42,817 nt of DNA, taken from assembly GCA_947623465.1 (NCBI GenBank), contig CANQGU010000002.1, positions 1-42,817 on the forward strand. Direction: 5' to 3'. A program made the translations under genes and the position numbers. Shown here piece by piece: positions 1 to 9,065 of this stretch. The notes under the pieces were generated by a model. The model saw only the letters and a list, made by a program, of their open reading frames with translations, had not been told where the DNA came from and did not search any database. The DNA comes from an uncultured Clostridia bacterium. Its GTDB lineage: Bacteria > Bacillota > Clostridia > TANB77 > CAG-508. How positions within the stretch are numbered: the first letter of the stretch is position 1; each line of letters starts with the position of its first letter.

Positions 1-132
1 TATACTTAGTGCTTTTGTTTTTCTATATTTTTTTGAAATCTTTTTTATTTTTTCCCCAGAATATTTAACTCATATTTTTTATAAATCATTAAAATATAAG
101 TTATGTTATAAAGTTATTTTAAAACATTTTTA

Positions 133-161
133 TTGCAATTTTATGTAAAAAATGCTATAAT
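133..161 (+). promoter_or_regulatory. Sigma-A-type promoter of the first gene
   Basis: TTGCAA at 133-138 and TATAAT at 156-161 are separated by 17 bases. A short stem (CTTGC/GCAAG, 171-186) lies in the leader. The same -35 box and the bases after it recur at 2268, upstream of another gene of this block. Confidence 0.7.
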
Positions 162-236
162 TTTAACTATCTTGCAAATAGCAAGTTTATACATAGATAG
201 TAGTTCGCAACCAAATTCGGTAAGGAGGTACCAAAT

Positions 237-680
237 ATGAGAGAAAAATTAGCAATCGCAAATCAAATGAGAGTCTCTCGGAAAAGTGTTGGCAACAATT
301 CTGAAGATAAAAAATTGTGTTCAAAATGTTACCGTACATATGTAATTGAATGCATTATTAAAGGGAAAGACAATTTCAAAATTTCATTTAGAAGTACGTA
401 TATTCCAAGTTTTTCAAAAAGAGTATCTAATTATTATAGATATATTATAAATAATATTTATAGATTATTCTTAATATATTTTACTCTAAATGGTGATAAA
501 AATTTGAAAAAGCACACTGACGTATCAAAACCAATTCATCTTAAAATCGCCAATATGCCAAATGAATTTGTCTTACATACTTTCCTTGAAGGAAATGGAT
601 TCGAAATTACAGATGAACACATATACAGTGAATCAACAGTCTATGATGTTGCTAGAACCAAATCTGAAAAACACCTGTGA
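237..680 (+). CDS. Hypothetical protein, 147 aa
   Basis: I do not recognise this protein. The ATG at 237 follows a strong AAGGAGG site (222-228), and a matching promoter lies upstream. The product is basic in its first half, with a CxxC pair (LCSKC, about residues 28-32) and an aromatic stretch near residues 60-80 that could be a weak hydrophobic segment. The C-terminal third is more acidic. Residue 14 is an arginine encoded by CGG, a codon not used as sense beyond 4.1 kb. It is a single-gene unit closed by a strong hairpin at 715-750. It may be accessory or recently acquired. Confidence 0.6.
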   Translation: MREKLAIANQMRVSRKSVGNNSEDKKLCSKCYRTYVIECIIKGKDNFKISFRSTYIPSFSKRVSNYYRYIINNIYRLFLIYFTLNGDKNLKKHTDVSKPIHLKIANMPNEFVLHTFLEGNGFEITDEHIYSESTVYDVARTKSEKHL

Positions 681-714
681 CGCAGGTACTTTTTAGAAGA
701 ACATTTTAAGAAAT

Positions 715-750
715 AACAAAGTGGCGTGTTTCCATACACGCCACTTTGTT
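715..750. terminator. Strong hairpin terminator
   Basis: A perfect 15-bp stem (715-729 with 736-750) and a 6-base loop end the gene at 237-680. The stem includes GTGGCGTGT and its complement. Confidence 0.8.
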
Positions 751-782
751 ATTAGCAATATTCAAGTTTTAATTAGAAAAAA

Positions 783-815
783 TGACAAAACGGGAGCAAT
801 GCCCCCATTTCGTCA
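783..815 (-). terminator. Terminator of the 188-aa gene
   Basis: Read on the minus strand, a stem of TGAC-AAA-GGG type pairs 804-815 with 783-794 and is followed by a T-run (775-782 on the plus strand is A-rich). It lies just after the stop codon at 832. Confidence 0.7.
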
Positions 816-831
816 CGAAAGATTTTACTTC

Positions 832-1398
832 TTATTTTTGTGTTTTTGATTTGTGTTTTTTAGCTATCAAAAAAACTATTTTACTCACTATAAATATTAG
901 AGCTATAGGCATCAATGCCATACATCCTCCAACCATTAAAGCAAATGCAACTATCAAGAGTTTTACAACTCCTTCATATTGTTTTTGGGAAGAAAAATTT
1001 GGATGCTTTGAAACTATTCTAAAATCTTTAGATAGTATGACGGTCATACTTGCAGGTAATGCAAATGCCATGCCCTCATTATTATCTAAGCAAAACTCAA
1101 AAACAATCTCATCATCCTTAACGGTCTTTTCAGAGCTAATTACATCATCTGGCAATGCTGATAAATCAATACCAACTCCCTCTTTTATGACATTATTAGC
1201 AATCTCATCAAGCCGTTCATATTCCTCTACAGAATATGTAATTTCTTGTCCATATTTTTGAATGCAACCGATAAATGTCGCAATCATAAAACAACTGAAA
1301 TATAAGATAAAAACTAACACTTTTTTTAAACTGCTAATTTTATATATCCTATCTCTCCAATCCGCACACAAATCACAAAAATACCGTTTTTCTTTCAT
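832..1398 (-). CDS. Hypothetical membrane protein, 188 aa
   Basis: No family is recognised. The ATG at 1398 is chosen over an upstream start at 1473 because it follows AAGGAGG (about 1406-1412). Residues 1-22 carry a CxxC motif (FCDLC). A hydrophobic segment follows (about 28-46), then a soluble domain of about 95 residues, then a second hydrophobic pair near the C-terminus (about 140-178) and a basic tail. This suggests a membrane-anchored protein with one extracytoplasmic domain. Two arginines, in KEKRY and EYERL, are encoded by CGG, unlike genes after 4.1 kb. It has its own promoter and terminator. Confidence 0.6.
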   Translation of the reverse strand: MKEKRYFCDLCADWRDRIYKISSLKKVLVFILYFSCFMIATFIGCIQKYGQEITYSVEEYERLDEIANNVIKEGVGIDLSALPDDVISSEKTVKDDEIVFEFCLDNNEGMAFALPASMTVILSKDFRIVSKHPNFSSQKQYEGVVKLLIVAFALMVGGCMALMPIALIFIVSKIVFLIAKKHKSKTQK

Positions 1399-1499
1399 TT
1401 TAGTTACCTCCTTAAAAAATAATTTTACATTGTTGTATATATAACCTGAAAAACAGGAGAATAATGTTTGCATACTAGATTTCTCCAGTAATTTAATAT

Positions 1500-1528
1500 A
1501 TTATATCATTTTATTATGTAAATTTCAA
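1500..1528 (-). promoter_or_regulatory. Sigma-A-type promoter for the 188-aa gene
   Basis: On the minus strand TTGAAA (1528-1523) and TATAAT (1505-1500) are 17 bases apart. Confidence 0.65.
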
Positions 1529-1558
1529 TATTTTATTTTCAATTTAATCAATTAAATA

Positions 1559-1597
1559 ACAGGAGAGAAAACTACATAATAGCTTCCTCTCCTGTCA
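1559..1597. terminator. Hairpin terminator between two minus-strand genes
   Basis: ACAGGAGAG near 1559 pairs with CTCTCCTGT near 1590 across a loop of about 20 bases. It ends transcription of the 170-aa gene on the minus strand. Confidence 0.6.
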
Positions 1598-1628
1598 CTT
1601 TTGCACATTGATTTGTCAAAATAGAGTA

Positions 1629-2141
1629 CTAACGAACATTCATAGAAAAATGTCCACTCTCCACTATGAAGTCTTTAAATGAATCAATCTCATCCATCAA
1701 CTCCCTGTTAATGGGACTTGGGTTAGCAGCCATTTCTGAAAAGATGTCAATTGTACGATTAAGAATATTGTAATTCTCATCATCTGTTACCTTTTCAATT
1801 TGTATTTGAGCTTCTCCTTGATAATTGTTTGCTACAAAGAAGCCGCCAAATCTGCTATAACTACTCCAATATCCATATCCTCGATTAATGTCAATAAAAA
1901 CATATGCCTGAGGATATACATAAGAATGATTACACATCTTTACGAACACCAACTTATTTTCATCTTCGATAAAAATCCCGTTGATATACCGCATTTTGAC
2001 TCCTGGTGTATGATTAGATTCCTCTACATAGCCTTTAATCACATTGTTCTTCTCTTTGAAAAAATAGCCAGTAAAGTCAAAATCTTTGTGACTCCATTTG
2101 CCATTTAATTCAAATTTGCCTGAAATTTTGAACAAATCCAT
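1629..2141 (-). CDS. Hypothetical protein, 170 aa
   Basis: I do not recognise this protein. The ATG at 2141 is preceded by AAAGGAGGG (about 2149-2157). The product is soluble, rich in aromatic residues and glycine, with many short alternating segments between residues 1 and 120 that suggest a beta-rich fold. No signal peptide or membrane segment is seen. The arginine in VKMRYI is encoded by CGG. It is a single-gene unit with its own promoter at 2211-2239. Confidence 0.6.
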   Translation of the reverse strand: MDLFKISGKFELNGKWSHKDFDFTGYFFKEKNNVIKGYVEESNHTPGVKMRYINGIFIEDENKLVFVKMCNHSYVYPQAYVFIDINRGYGYWSSYSRFGGFFVANNYQGEAQIQIEKVTDDENYNILNRTIDIFSEMAANPSPINRELMDEIDSFKDFIVESGHFSMNVR

Positions 2142-2210
2142 TTGCGATTCCCTCCTTTAATTGTTACGGGGTTTACGTGCTGCACCTTCTCATACTAGAG
2201 AATCTTAAAA

Positions 2211-2239
2211 ATTATATCACATAATTATGCTTATTGCAA
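2211..2239 (-). promoter_or_regulatory. Sigma-A-type promoter for the 170-aa gene
   Basis: On the minus strand TTGCAA (2239-2234) and TATAAT (2216-2211) have a 17-base spacer. Confidence 0.65.
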
Positions 2240-2267
2240 CAATTCTCTTGGTATATTATTCAAAAAC

Positions 2268-2296
2268 TTGCAATTTTATGTAAAATGGTTTATAAT
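2268..2296 (+). promoter_or_regulatory. Sigma-A-type promoter for the 85-aa gene
   Basis: TTGCAA at 2268-2273 and TATAAT at 2291-2296 have a 17-base spacer. The spacer starts with the same TTTTATGTAAAA run as the promoter at 133. Confidence 0.65.
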
Positions 2297-2351
2297 AAGT
2301 GTTATATAGGCAGTAGCCTATTAAATCAACTAATTGAAGGAGGCAGTATGT

Positions 2352-2609
2352 ATGGACGACAAAAAAAAGCGGAGCGTATACATTGCATGTAGTATTGTAG
2401 GATTGGTAACAGTTTTAATTTACTATATTTTTTTTGCATTTACAAGTGTCAGTCCCGTTTTGTATGTTGTAAAAGTCATGCTAGCAGAGACAGCGTTAAT
2501 TGCATTTTCAATTCGACTTGGAATTGAGATCATAAACGAAGATTCGTATGCATTTTCGATCTTCTTTATAATCATTTGTCTTCTTGATTTTGCAATTGCT
2601 GCGATTTGA
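2352..2609 (+). CDS. Small hydrophobic membrane protein, 85 aa
   Basis: No family is recognised. The ATG at 2352 is preferred over a TTG at 2334 because AAGGAGG (2337-2343) lies 8 bases before it. After a basic start (MDDKKKRS) there are probably three membrane segments, at about residues 8-30, 37-55 and 63-85. The arginine in KKKRS is encoded by CGG. If the +1 rule inferred for the rest of the window applied here, the product would stop after about 16 residues. It is closed by a hairpin at 2711-2746. Confidence 0.6.
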   Translation: MDDKKKRSVYIACSIVGLVTVLIYYIFFAFTSVSPVLYVVKVMLAETALIAFSIRLGIEIINEDSYAFSIFFIIICLLDFAIAAI

Positions 2610-2710
2610 CTGTCTGTAAGGAAATTTAGTCTTGAAAGAAATTTTTTCTTTTTGGGCTATTTTTCTTTTTTGCTTAAAAATACTGTATAAAAAAATTAAT
2701 ATAAAAATTC

Positions 2711-2746
2711 AAAAGCAGCGAAATCCTTTCGAATTTCGCTGCTTTT
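2711..2746. terminator. Bidirectional terminator between convergent genes
   Basis: A perfect 14-bp stem (AAAAGCAGCGAAAT at 2711-2724, complement at 2733-2746) sits between the small membrane protein gene and purM. It has A/T tracts suited to both directions. Confidence 0.8.
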
Positions 2747-2757
2747 GTAGGAGTTTC

Positions 2758-3951
2758 TTACTTGAGATAGGTATTATCACCAATCTTTACCCTGTTAATG
2801 CCGTCGGCTGACTTTTCAGTGTAGCCTACATAGTAAGCTGCAATGCCGTATTTATTGGCATGTTCAATTACCTCTGCTGCTTCTTTCAGACTTTTTACGA
2901 TAACTTCCATTCCTATTCCCATGTTGAAAGTCTGATACATGTGATATTCATCGATATCACGTATCTTTTGAATCTCCTTGAAAATAGGCGGAGTTTTAAC
3001 CTTGCATACCTCATCTTTTACATAGGTTATGCCATTGCCAAAGTTAATTGACTTTGTTAAGCCTCCTCCCGAGCAGTGAATAATTCCTGTTACTCGAATA
3101 TCGTCCTGTAAAATATCTCTTATTACAGGAAGATATGTTCTTGTAGGAGATAAAAGAGCCTCCGCAACCGTTAATGAACTTCCTTCAAGCTGATCTTCCA
3201 ACCGATACTTACCGCAAAACAGTTTTTCTTTATCTATGGTACTATCCATAGTTTCACTGTATTTACGATAGTAAGGGGCTAAAAGCGAGTTGATTGCAAG
3301 AGTTAAGCCGTTGCTCCTGATGCCTGAGTTTTCCTTGTCTTCATAGGTACTTTTACCATCAGATGCAAGTCCGACAATGTACTGCTCTGGTCCGATATTA
3401 CCACAATTAATTATCTGATCTTTGCAAATAATTGCACTTGCAGTAACATCTATCCCCATTGTTGTCGTATAACTTCCGACATCAGCCGTTTCGCCACCAG
3501 CATTATGCAGTCTTAAATTTAAGTCCTGCATTTTTTGAAAGAATTTCGAATATCCCTGTATAATTTTCGACAGAGCATTGTCATTTATTCTGTTAGCATT
3601 ACGTGCAATGTGATTAGATATATATATATCTCCTGTAACGCCAACACAGGCCATATCGTCAATGTTCATGACGATGGCGTCCTGCGCCAAATCATACAAG
3701 AAATGGTCTCCGATTTTTTCCTTCATAGCTAAGTAAGCTACATTACTCTTCGTTCCCACTCCATCCGAATGAATCACCTGTGCATAGCAATTTACAATGC
3801 TATTAGGTAAATTCCGCGGCATTGAAACTATCTGGCAAAAAGCCTCTGGATACAATCCTTTCGATAATTTCCGAGTTGCTTTGTGAACACCTGTCTTCTT
3901 AGAAGACACCCCTAATTCCTTATAGGGATCGTTAGTTAACTTGTTTCCCAT
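2758..3951 (-). CDS. purM: Phosphoribosylformylglycinamidine cyclo-ligase (AIR synthase), long type
   Basis: AIR synthase closes the imidazole ring in purine synthesis: FGAM and ATP give AIR, ADP and phosphate. The product has 397 residues, longer than the usual 345 or so, and resembles the roughly 390-residue form I associate with Bacteroidetes. Visible landmarks are HSDGVGTKS near residue 62, DIDDMACVG-like NIDDMACVG near 96, GGETADVG near 150, SNGLTLA near 213, SPTRTY near 268 and HCSGGG near 292. The ATG at 3951 has AAGGAGG upstream. It stands alone with its own promoter, not in a pur operon. Three arginines (in ATRKL, MPRNL and KYRLE) are CGG codons, which argues for a different origin from the genes after 4.1 kb. 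Confidence 0.85.
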   Translation of the reverse strand: MGNKLTNDPYKELGVSSKKTGVHKATRKLSKGLYPEAFCQIVSMPRNLPNSIVNCYAQVIHSDGVGTKSNVAYLAMKEKIGDHFLYDLAQDAIVMNIDDMACVGVTGDIYISNHIARNANRINDNALSKIIQGYSKFFQKMQDLNLRLHNAGGETADVGSYTTTMGIDVTASAIICKDQIINCGNIGPEQYIVGLASDGKSTYEDKENSGIRSNGLTLAINSLLAPYYRKYSETMDSTIDKEKLFCGKYRLEDQLEGSSLTVAEALLSPTRTYLPVIRDILQDDIRVTGIIHCSGGGLTKSINFGNGITYVKDEVCKVKTPPIFKEIQKIRDIDEYHMYQTFNMGIGMEVIVKSLKEAAEVIEHANKYGIAAYYVGYTEKSADGINRVKIGDNTYLK

Positions 3952-4025
3952 GTTTTTAACCCTCCTTAAAAAATTTAATTTTGGTTTATTAAGTGCTCAT
4001 ATTTGGTTAGCCCAAATACATTTCA

Positions 4026-4054
4026 ATTGTACCATATTTACATAACTTTGTCAA
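4026..4054 (-). promoter_or_regulatory. Sigma-A-type promoter for purM
   Basis: On the minus strand TTGACA (4054-4049) and TACAAT (4031-4026) have a 17-base spacer. No purine riboswitch is evident in the short leader. Confidence 0.7.
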
Positions 4055-4082
4055 AAAATTTATACTAATTTTACAAAAGCCC

Positions 4083-4111
4083 TTGACAAAATGATTATAA
4101 AAGATTATAAT
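4083..4111 (+). promoter_or_regulatory. Consensus promoter for tRNA-fMet
   Basis: A perfect TTGACA (4083-4088) and TATAAT (4106-4111) with a 17-base spacer lie just upstream of the tRNA. Confidence 0.85.
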
Positions 4112-4127
4112 AAGAACGTTATTACAT

Positions 4128-4203
4128 CGCGGGGTGGAGCAGTTGGCAGCTCGCAGGGCTCATAACCCTGAGGTCGGAGGTTCGAGTCCTCCCCCCGCAA
4201 CCA
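4128..4203 (+). tRNA. Initiator tRNA-fMet (CAT)
   Basis: A 76-nt cloverleaf with encoded CCA and anticodon CAT. The first base C faces A at the end of the acceptor stem (CGCGGGG against CCCCGCA), the unpaired 1-72 position typical of bacterial initiators. The anticodon stem has the three G-C pairs of an initiator (GGG/CCC). A terminator follows at 4213. Confidence 0.95.
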
Positions 4204-4212
4204 CAATTAAGT

Positions 4213-4246
4213 AGCAGTCTTAAATAGACTGCTGTTTATTTTTTAT
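4213..4246 (+). terminator. Terminator after tRNA-fMet
   Basis: AGCAGTCT (4213-4220) pairs with AGACTGCT (4226-4233) and is followed by a T-rich run. Confidence 0.8.
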
Positions 4247-4317
4247 AACTTCAATTTAATATTATGATAATAAAATAAAAATAAAAAGAATATGATTAAA
4301 TAAGAGAGGAAGATTTA

Positions 4318-5274
4318 ATGTTTTTATATATAATATTTATAATTATAGGTTTTTTTCTACTTATAAAAGGAGCAGACTATTTAGTTGACGGTGCAAGTGG
4401 AATAGCAATAAAATTTAATATACCTACAATAATAATTGGACTTACAATAGTTGCTATAGGAACATCTATGCCAGAACTTATGGTAAGTACAACAGCAGCA
4501 TTAGAAGGACACTCAGATATGTCTATAGGAAATGTTGTAGGAAGTAATATTGCAAACCTTTTTTTAATTTTAGGTGTATGTTCAATAATTAAAGCTTTAG
4601 AATTTCAAAAAGAAACTGAAAAATTTGAAAACTTTATTACAATTTTTGCAACAGTACTTTTACTTATTTTTGGAAACAATATGAAAAGCAACATTATAAC
4701 AAGAGCAGAAGGAATTATTCTTATTATATGTTGTGTATTTTTTATTTTGTACAATATTTTTATGGCAAAAAAAAGAAAAAATGATACAGAAATAGATACT
4801 AATAAAAATGAAGACATATCGATTTTTAAATCTATTTTTGGAATTGTTGTTGGAATTGTTGCTTTAAAATTTGGAGGAGATATTGTTGTAAAATATGCAT
4901 CTGAAATTGCTAAAATATGCGGACTTAGTGAAAAAATAATAAGTGTAACAATTATTGCTTTTAGCACAAGTTTGCCAGAACTTATAACTTCAATAACTGC
5001 TACTATAAAAGGTGAAACAGATATGGCAATTGGAAATATTTTAGGTTCACAAATTTTTAACATATTTTTAATTATAGGTGTATCAGCTCTACTTTGCCCT
5101 ATTAATTATTCTTTTGAATATAATGTAGATATGATGTTTTTAATATTCGGAACTGTTCTTTTTGCAATTTTTCCTTTTATAGGAAAAAAGCATTATATGA
5201 CTAAATCTAATGGAATTATTTTTGTTATTACATATGCTATATATCTTACATTTAGTGTTGTAAAAGCATTATAA
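4318..5274 (+). CDS. Calcium/sodium antiporter, CaCA family (YrbG-like)
   Basis: A 318-residue inner-membrane cation/Ca2+ exchanger with about ten membrane segments. The two alpha repeats that form the transport site are visible: GTSMPELMVS near residue 48 with GNVVGSNIANLF after it, and STSLPELITS near 219 with GNILGSQIFNIF after it. A cytoplasmic loop rich in K, E and N lies between the two halves (about 145-170). The ATG at 4318 follows GAGAGGAAG. It sits alone, ending before a bidirectional terminator. Substrate is assigned by family only. Confidence 0.9.
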   Translation: MFLYIIFIIIGFFLLIKGADYLVDGASGIAIKFNIPTIIIGLTIVAIGTSMPELMVSTTAALEGHSDMSIGNVVGSNIANLFLILGVCSIIKALEFQKETEKFENFITIFATVLLLIFGNNMKSNIITRAEGIILIICCVFFILYNIFMAKKRKNDTEIDTNKNEDISIFKSIFGIVVGIVALKFGGDIVVKYASEIAKICGLSEKIISVTIIAFSTSLPELITSITATIKGETDMAIGNILGSQIFNIFLIIGVSALLCPINYSFEYNVDMMFLIFGTVLFAIFPFIGKKHYMTKSNGIIFVITYAIYLTFSVVKAL

Positions 5275-5302
5275 AAATTATTTAAAATTCTATTTATCCT
5301 AA

Positions 5303-5336
5303 AAAATGTTGAGGCTTATCCCTCAACATTTTTTAT
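5303..5336. terminator. Bidirectional terminator
   Basis: A 12-bp stem (AAAATGTTGAGG, 5303-5314, with its complement at 5321-5332) separates the convergent antiporter and amidase genes. It has A- and T-runs on both sides and overlaps the last codons of the amidase. Confidence 0.85.
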
Positions 5337-6688
5337 AAATTATAATATTCTTGTACAGTTTTAACAATTCCTGCTATATAGCTATCAGGCTTTGAAATAA
5401 TATTATCTAAATCACTTTGAATTCCCATATATCCAAGTTGAATTGAATAAGCTTCTATTCCATAATTTGAGTTGTAATACTTATTTGTACCATATGATTT
5501 ATTTCTTCCATCTACAAATGCACCTGTTGCAATTCCTCCTGTTTCTCTAATAATATAAAGATATGGTGTAGATGTTGTTACATTATATGGTTCATATCCA
5601 TTTTTATTTGCTCTAGAATTAAAAGCTAATATATCAAGATTTGTGTAATTTCTTACATATACCCCTTCTGCCTTTTTAAAACTATTAAGTCCTGAATAAT
5701 ATGAACCTGAATTTTCTACTAAGTTTTTAGCTAAATTTGATGCAAATTCTAGATTACAATTATTTGGCGCATATACCTCTATTCCACCTTTTTCTTTATT
5801 ATATTTGTCATTGTCTATATGTAAAGATAAAAGCATTTTTGCTTTTGAAGCATTTAATATATTAATTCTTCCGTCATCATCATACATATTATTTGCCATA
5901 TCAGCATTAGAAGCTTCTGTTCCATCACGAGACATAAATACTTTTAAACCTAAATTTTCAAGCTCTGTTTTTAATTTTTTAGCATAATCTAATGTAATAT
6001 CTGCTTCTTTATAATCACCATTAGTACTTCCTTTATCTTTTCCTCCATGACCTGGGTCAATTGCTATGTCATATACATCTTCTGGTAAATTATTCTCTTC
6101 TTTAACATTTATAGCCATATATTTTGTTTCATTATATGTATCAAAATATATATTTATTTTATTATGATGATTTTCTTTAGAAATTGTATAATAGTTGATA
6201 TCTTCATATTCAGAAGAATTAGATAATGAATAATATTTTACATCACTATTTGAATATGTTGCTTTTAACAAGATGTAATAATCATTTATTGCTAATGTTT
6301 CTAAATCTATACCACTATTTATTTCACTAGAAGTTGAAAACGCAAGTGTATTATCTAAATAATTAAAATCTGCTTTTATAGCTATTTCTTCACCATTTAA
6401 GTCTTTTAAAATCAAATCTACAAAATTAATTTGTATACCAGAAATTTTTACAATGTCTAATGTTCCCTCTATATTAAAATGAGTTCCATAAGTATAAAAT
6501 TTTGTAATATTTGCAGTATTTGTTTTATCTATATTACTAAAAATTTCACTTCTCTGTTTTTCTATAATTCTATTTGGATCATTATCATTACGAATTTTTA
6601 TAAATATTAAGCTACACATAAAAATTACAAAAAGTAGAATAATTACTTTTATTAAAATTCCTTGACTTTGGGGTTTATCTTTTTTCAA
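5333..6688 (-). CDS. N-acetylmuramoyl-L-alanine amidase (Amidase_3), membrane-anchored
   Basis: A zinc amidase that cleaves the lactyl-L-alanine bond between glycan strands and stem peptides. About 451 residues. One N-terminal membrane segment (about 12-32) puts the protein outside the cell. A novel region of about 180 residues follows, then the Amidase_3 domain. Its metal and catalytic residues are visible in DPGHGGKDKGS (near 216), a Glu in YKEADITLDYA (near 230), SLHIDND (near 290) and RETGG (near 384). A TTG at 6688 is the likely start, since GAGGTG (6695-6700) lies 6 bases upstream. A GTG at 6697 is possible but falls inside that site. The gene next upstream on this strand is a DUF1064 protein about 90 bp away. 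Confidence 0.88.
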   Translation of the reverse strand: MKKDKPQSQGILIKVIILLFVIFMCSLIFIKIRNDNDPNRIIEKQRSEIFSNIDKTNTANITKFYTYGTHFNIEGTLDIVKISGIQINFVDLILKDLNGEEIAIKADFNYLDNTLAFSTSSEINSGIDLETLAINDYYILLKATYSNSDVKYYSLSNSSEYEDINYYTISKENHHNKINIYFDTYNETKYMAINVKEENNLPEDVYDIAIDPGHGGKDKGSTNGDYKEADITLDYAKKLKTELENLGLKVFMSRDGTEASNADMANNMYDDDGRINILNASKAKMLLSLHIDNDKYNKEKGGIEVYAPNNCNLEFASNLAKNLVENSGSYYSGLNSFKKAEGVYVRNYTNLDILAFNSRANKNGYEPYNVTTSTPYLYIIRETGGIATGAFVDGRNKSYGTNKYYNSNYGIEAYSIQLGYMGIQSDLDNIISKPDSYIAGIVKTVQEYYNL

Positions 6689-6774
6689 TAAAATCACCTC
6701 AATTATATTAAAAATCTCTTTTGTTTTAATTACACTTTTGAAGCTTTTAACTTAAATATTTTAAGTTATATTTT

Positions 6775-7131
6775 TTATTCTATTTCAGTTATTTTTAAGT
6801 TATATTTGTCTTCAAAAACCTTCTTTTTTGCAATATATTCTTTAGTTTTAAAACCTTTAACATCAATTACATCATAGGTTCCGTCTGAATTGAAAACTAT
6901 AAAATCTGCCTTATATTTAAGTCCTGGTGCAAGAATAAAAGTTGGTTGCAAGCAAAAACCTTTTATTTCATTTGCTTTTAGCTTAAGTTTTAAATCATTA
7001 TAATAATTTGCTTCTTTAACACTATCAAATGTATGCCCATCAACTGATGCTTTGTATGACCTATATTTCGCTTTTTTTGGTTTATTTTTATCTGTAAAAT
7101 TTTTATAATCTTCTATACTCCAATGTTCCAT
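6775..7131 (-). CDS. DUF1064 family protein, phage-type putative nuclease
   Basis: About 118 residues. The order of motifs matches DUF1064: VDGHTFDSVKEANYYNDL (about 31-48), LQPTF (about 62), KYKADFIV (about 72) and VIDVKGFKTKEY (about 87). The spaced E, D and DVK residues resemble a PD-(D/E)XK nuclease core. The family is usually found in phages. Here it sits between a cell-wall amidase and obg with no other phage gene nearby. The ATG at 7131 follows AAGAGAG and is preferred over a TTG at 7152. No nuclease activity can be proved from sequence. Confidence 0.75.
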   Translation of the reverse strand: MEHWSIEDYKNFTDKNKPKKAKYRSYKASVDGHTFDSVKEANYYNDLKLKLKANEIKGFCLQPTFILAPGLKYKADFIVFNSDGTYDVIDVKGFKTKEYIAKKKVFEDKYNLKITEIE

Positions 7132-7167
7132 TTTTTCTCTCTTTCTGCTCAAAAATATTACTTATAT

Positions 7168-8441
<1,274 letters not shown>

Positions 8442-8576
8442 TATATTTCTCCTTTTTTACTTATTGTTCTCTTTTAAATTAAAATATATTCTAATATTTT
8501 GTTTTATTTTCTCTTTAAAATATATTATAGTATAATGTATTTTACATAAAATGTCAATTTTGGCTTTTATATCTTA

Positions 8577-9065
8577 TTAATGTCTTTTAAATATACTTTT
8601 TATTTTATTAAGTATTTTTATAAAAATATTTTCTTTGTATGGCACTAATGTATTAACATCTTCATATTCTTTTTTATGCTCTTTTTGGGGAAAAATATTA
8701 TTTGCATCATATGTGTCTTTTTTTATTTGCTCTTTTTTTAAAAAAATATTATTTACATCATATGTTTTTTGTTTTATTTGCTCATCTTGATATAAATTAT
8801 CTTTTAAGATAACTTTTAATTTTTCTTTTTGAATTTCTGTTGCAATATAATTTTTAAATATGCTTACTAATACAGCATTTGTTTTTTTAGATATATCTTG
8901 TTCATTTAATGGTAAGTTTTCATTTATGCTGAATTGATATTCTTTATCACAGTTATTTTTATAAAATTCAATTTCTTTTTTGGGTATTTTTTCATAATCG
9001 CTTTTGGGTATATATTTGAGTATTTCTAAAACTTCTGTATATGATTTGGCATAGGTATTATTCAT
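8577..9065 (-). CDS. Hypothetical protein, 162 aa, with short internal repeats
   Basis: No family is recognised. The gene overlaps the end of the 822-aa gene by 8 bases and is probably translationally coupled to it. Residues 1-90 are helical and charged. Residues 95-145 contain three related units (KTYDVNNIFLKKEQ, DTYDANNIFPQKEH, EYEDVNTLVPYKE) of about 18 residues each. The C-terminus (IFIKILNKIKSIFKRH) is a basic amphipathic helix that could bind membrane or nucleic acid. Its role presumably depends on the upstream gene. Confidence 0.65.
   Translation of the reverse strand: MNNTYAKSYTEVLEILKYIPKSDYEKIPKKEIEFYKNNCDKEYQFSINENLPLNEQDISKKTNAVLVSIFKNYIATEIQKEKLKVILKDNLYQDEQIKQKTYDVNNIFLKKEQIKKDTYDANNIFPQKEHKKEYEDVNTLVPYKENIFIKILNKIKSIFKRH

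Noticed and set aside
237..680. Selenocysteine or stop-codon recoding as the explanation for broken frames
   Set aside because: The stops differ (TAA, TGA, TAG) and fall after the shift. The constant feature is CGG, and a +1 shift rather than read-through restores every gene.
4128..4203. tRNA-fMet as an attachment site for the 1-4 kb block
   Set aside because: The block lies 5' of the tRNA, no integrase is present, and no repeat of the tRNA 3' end was found at the other side.
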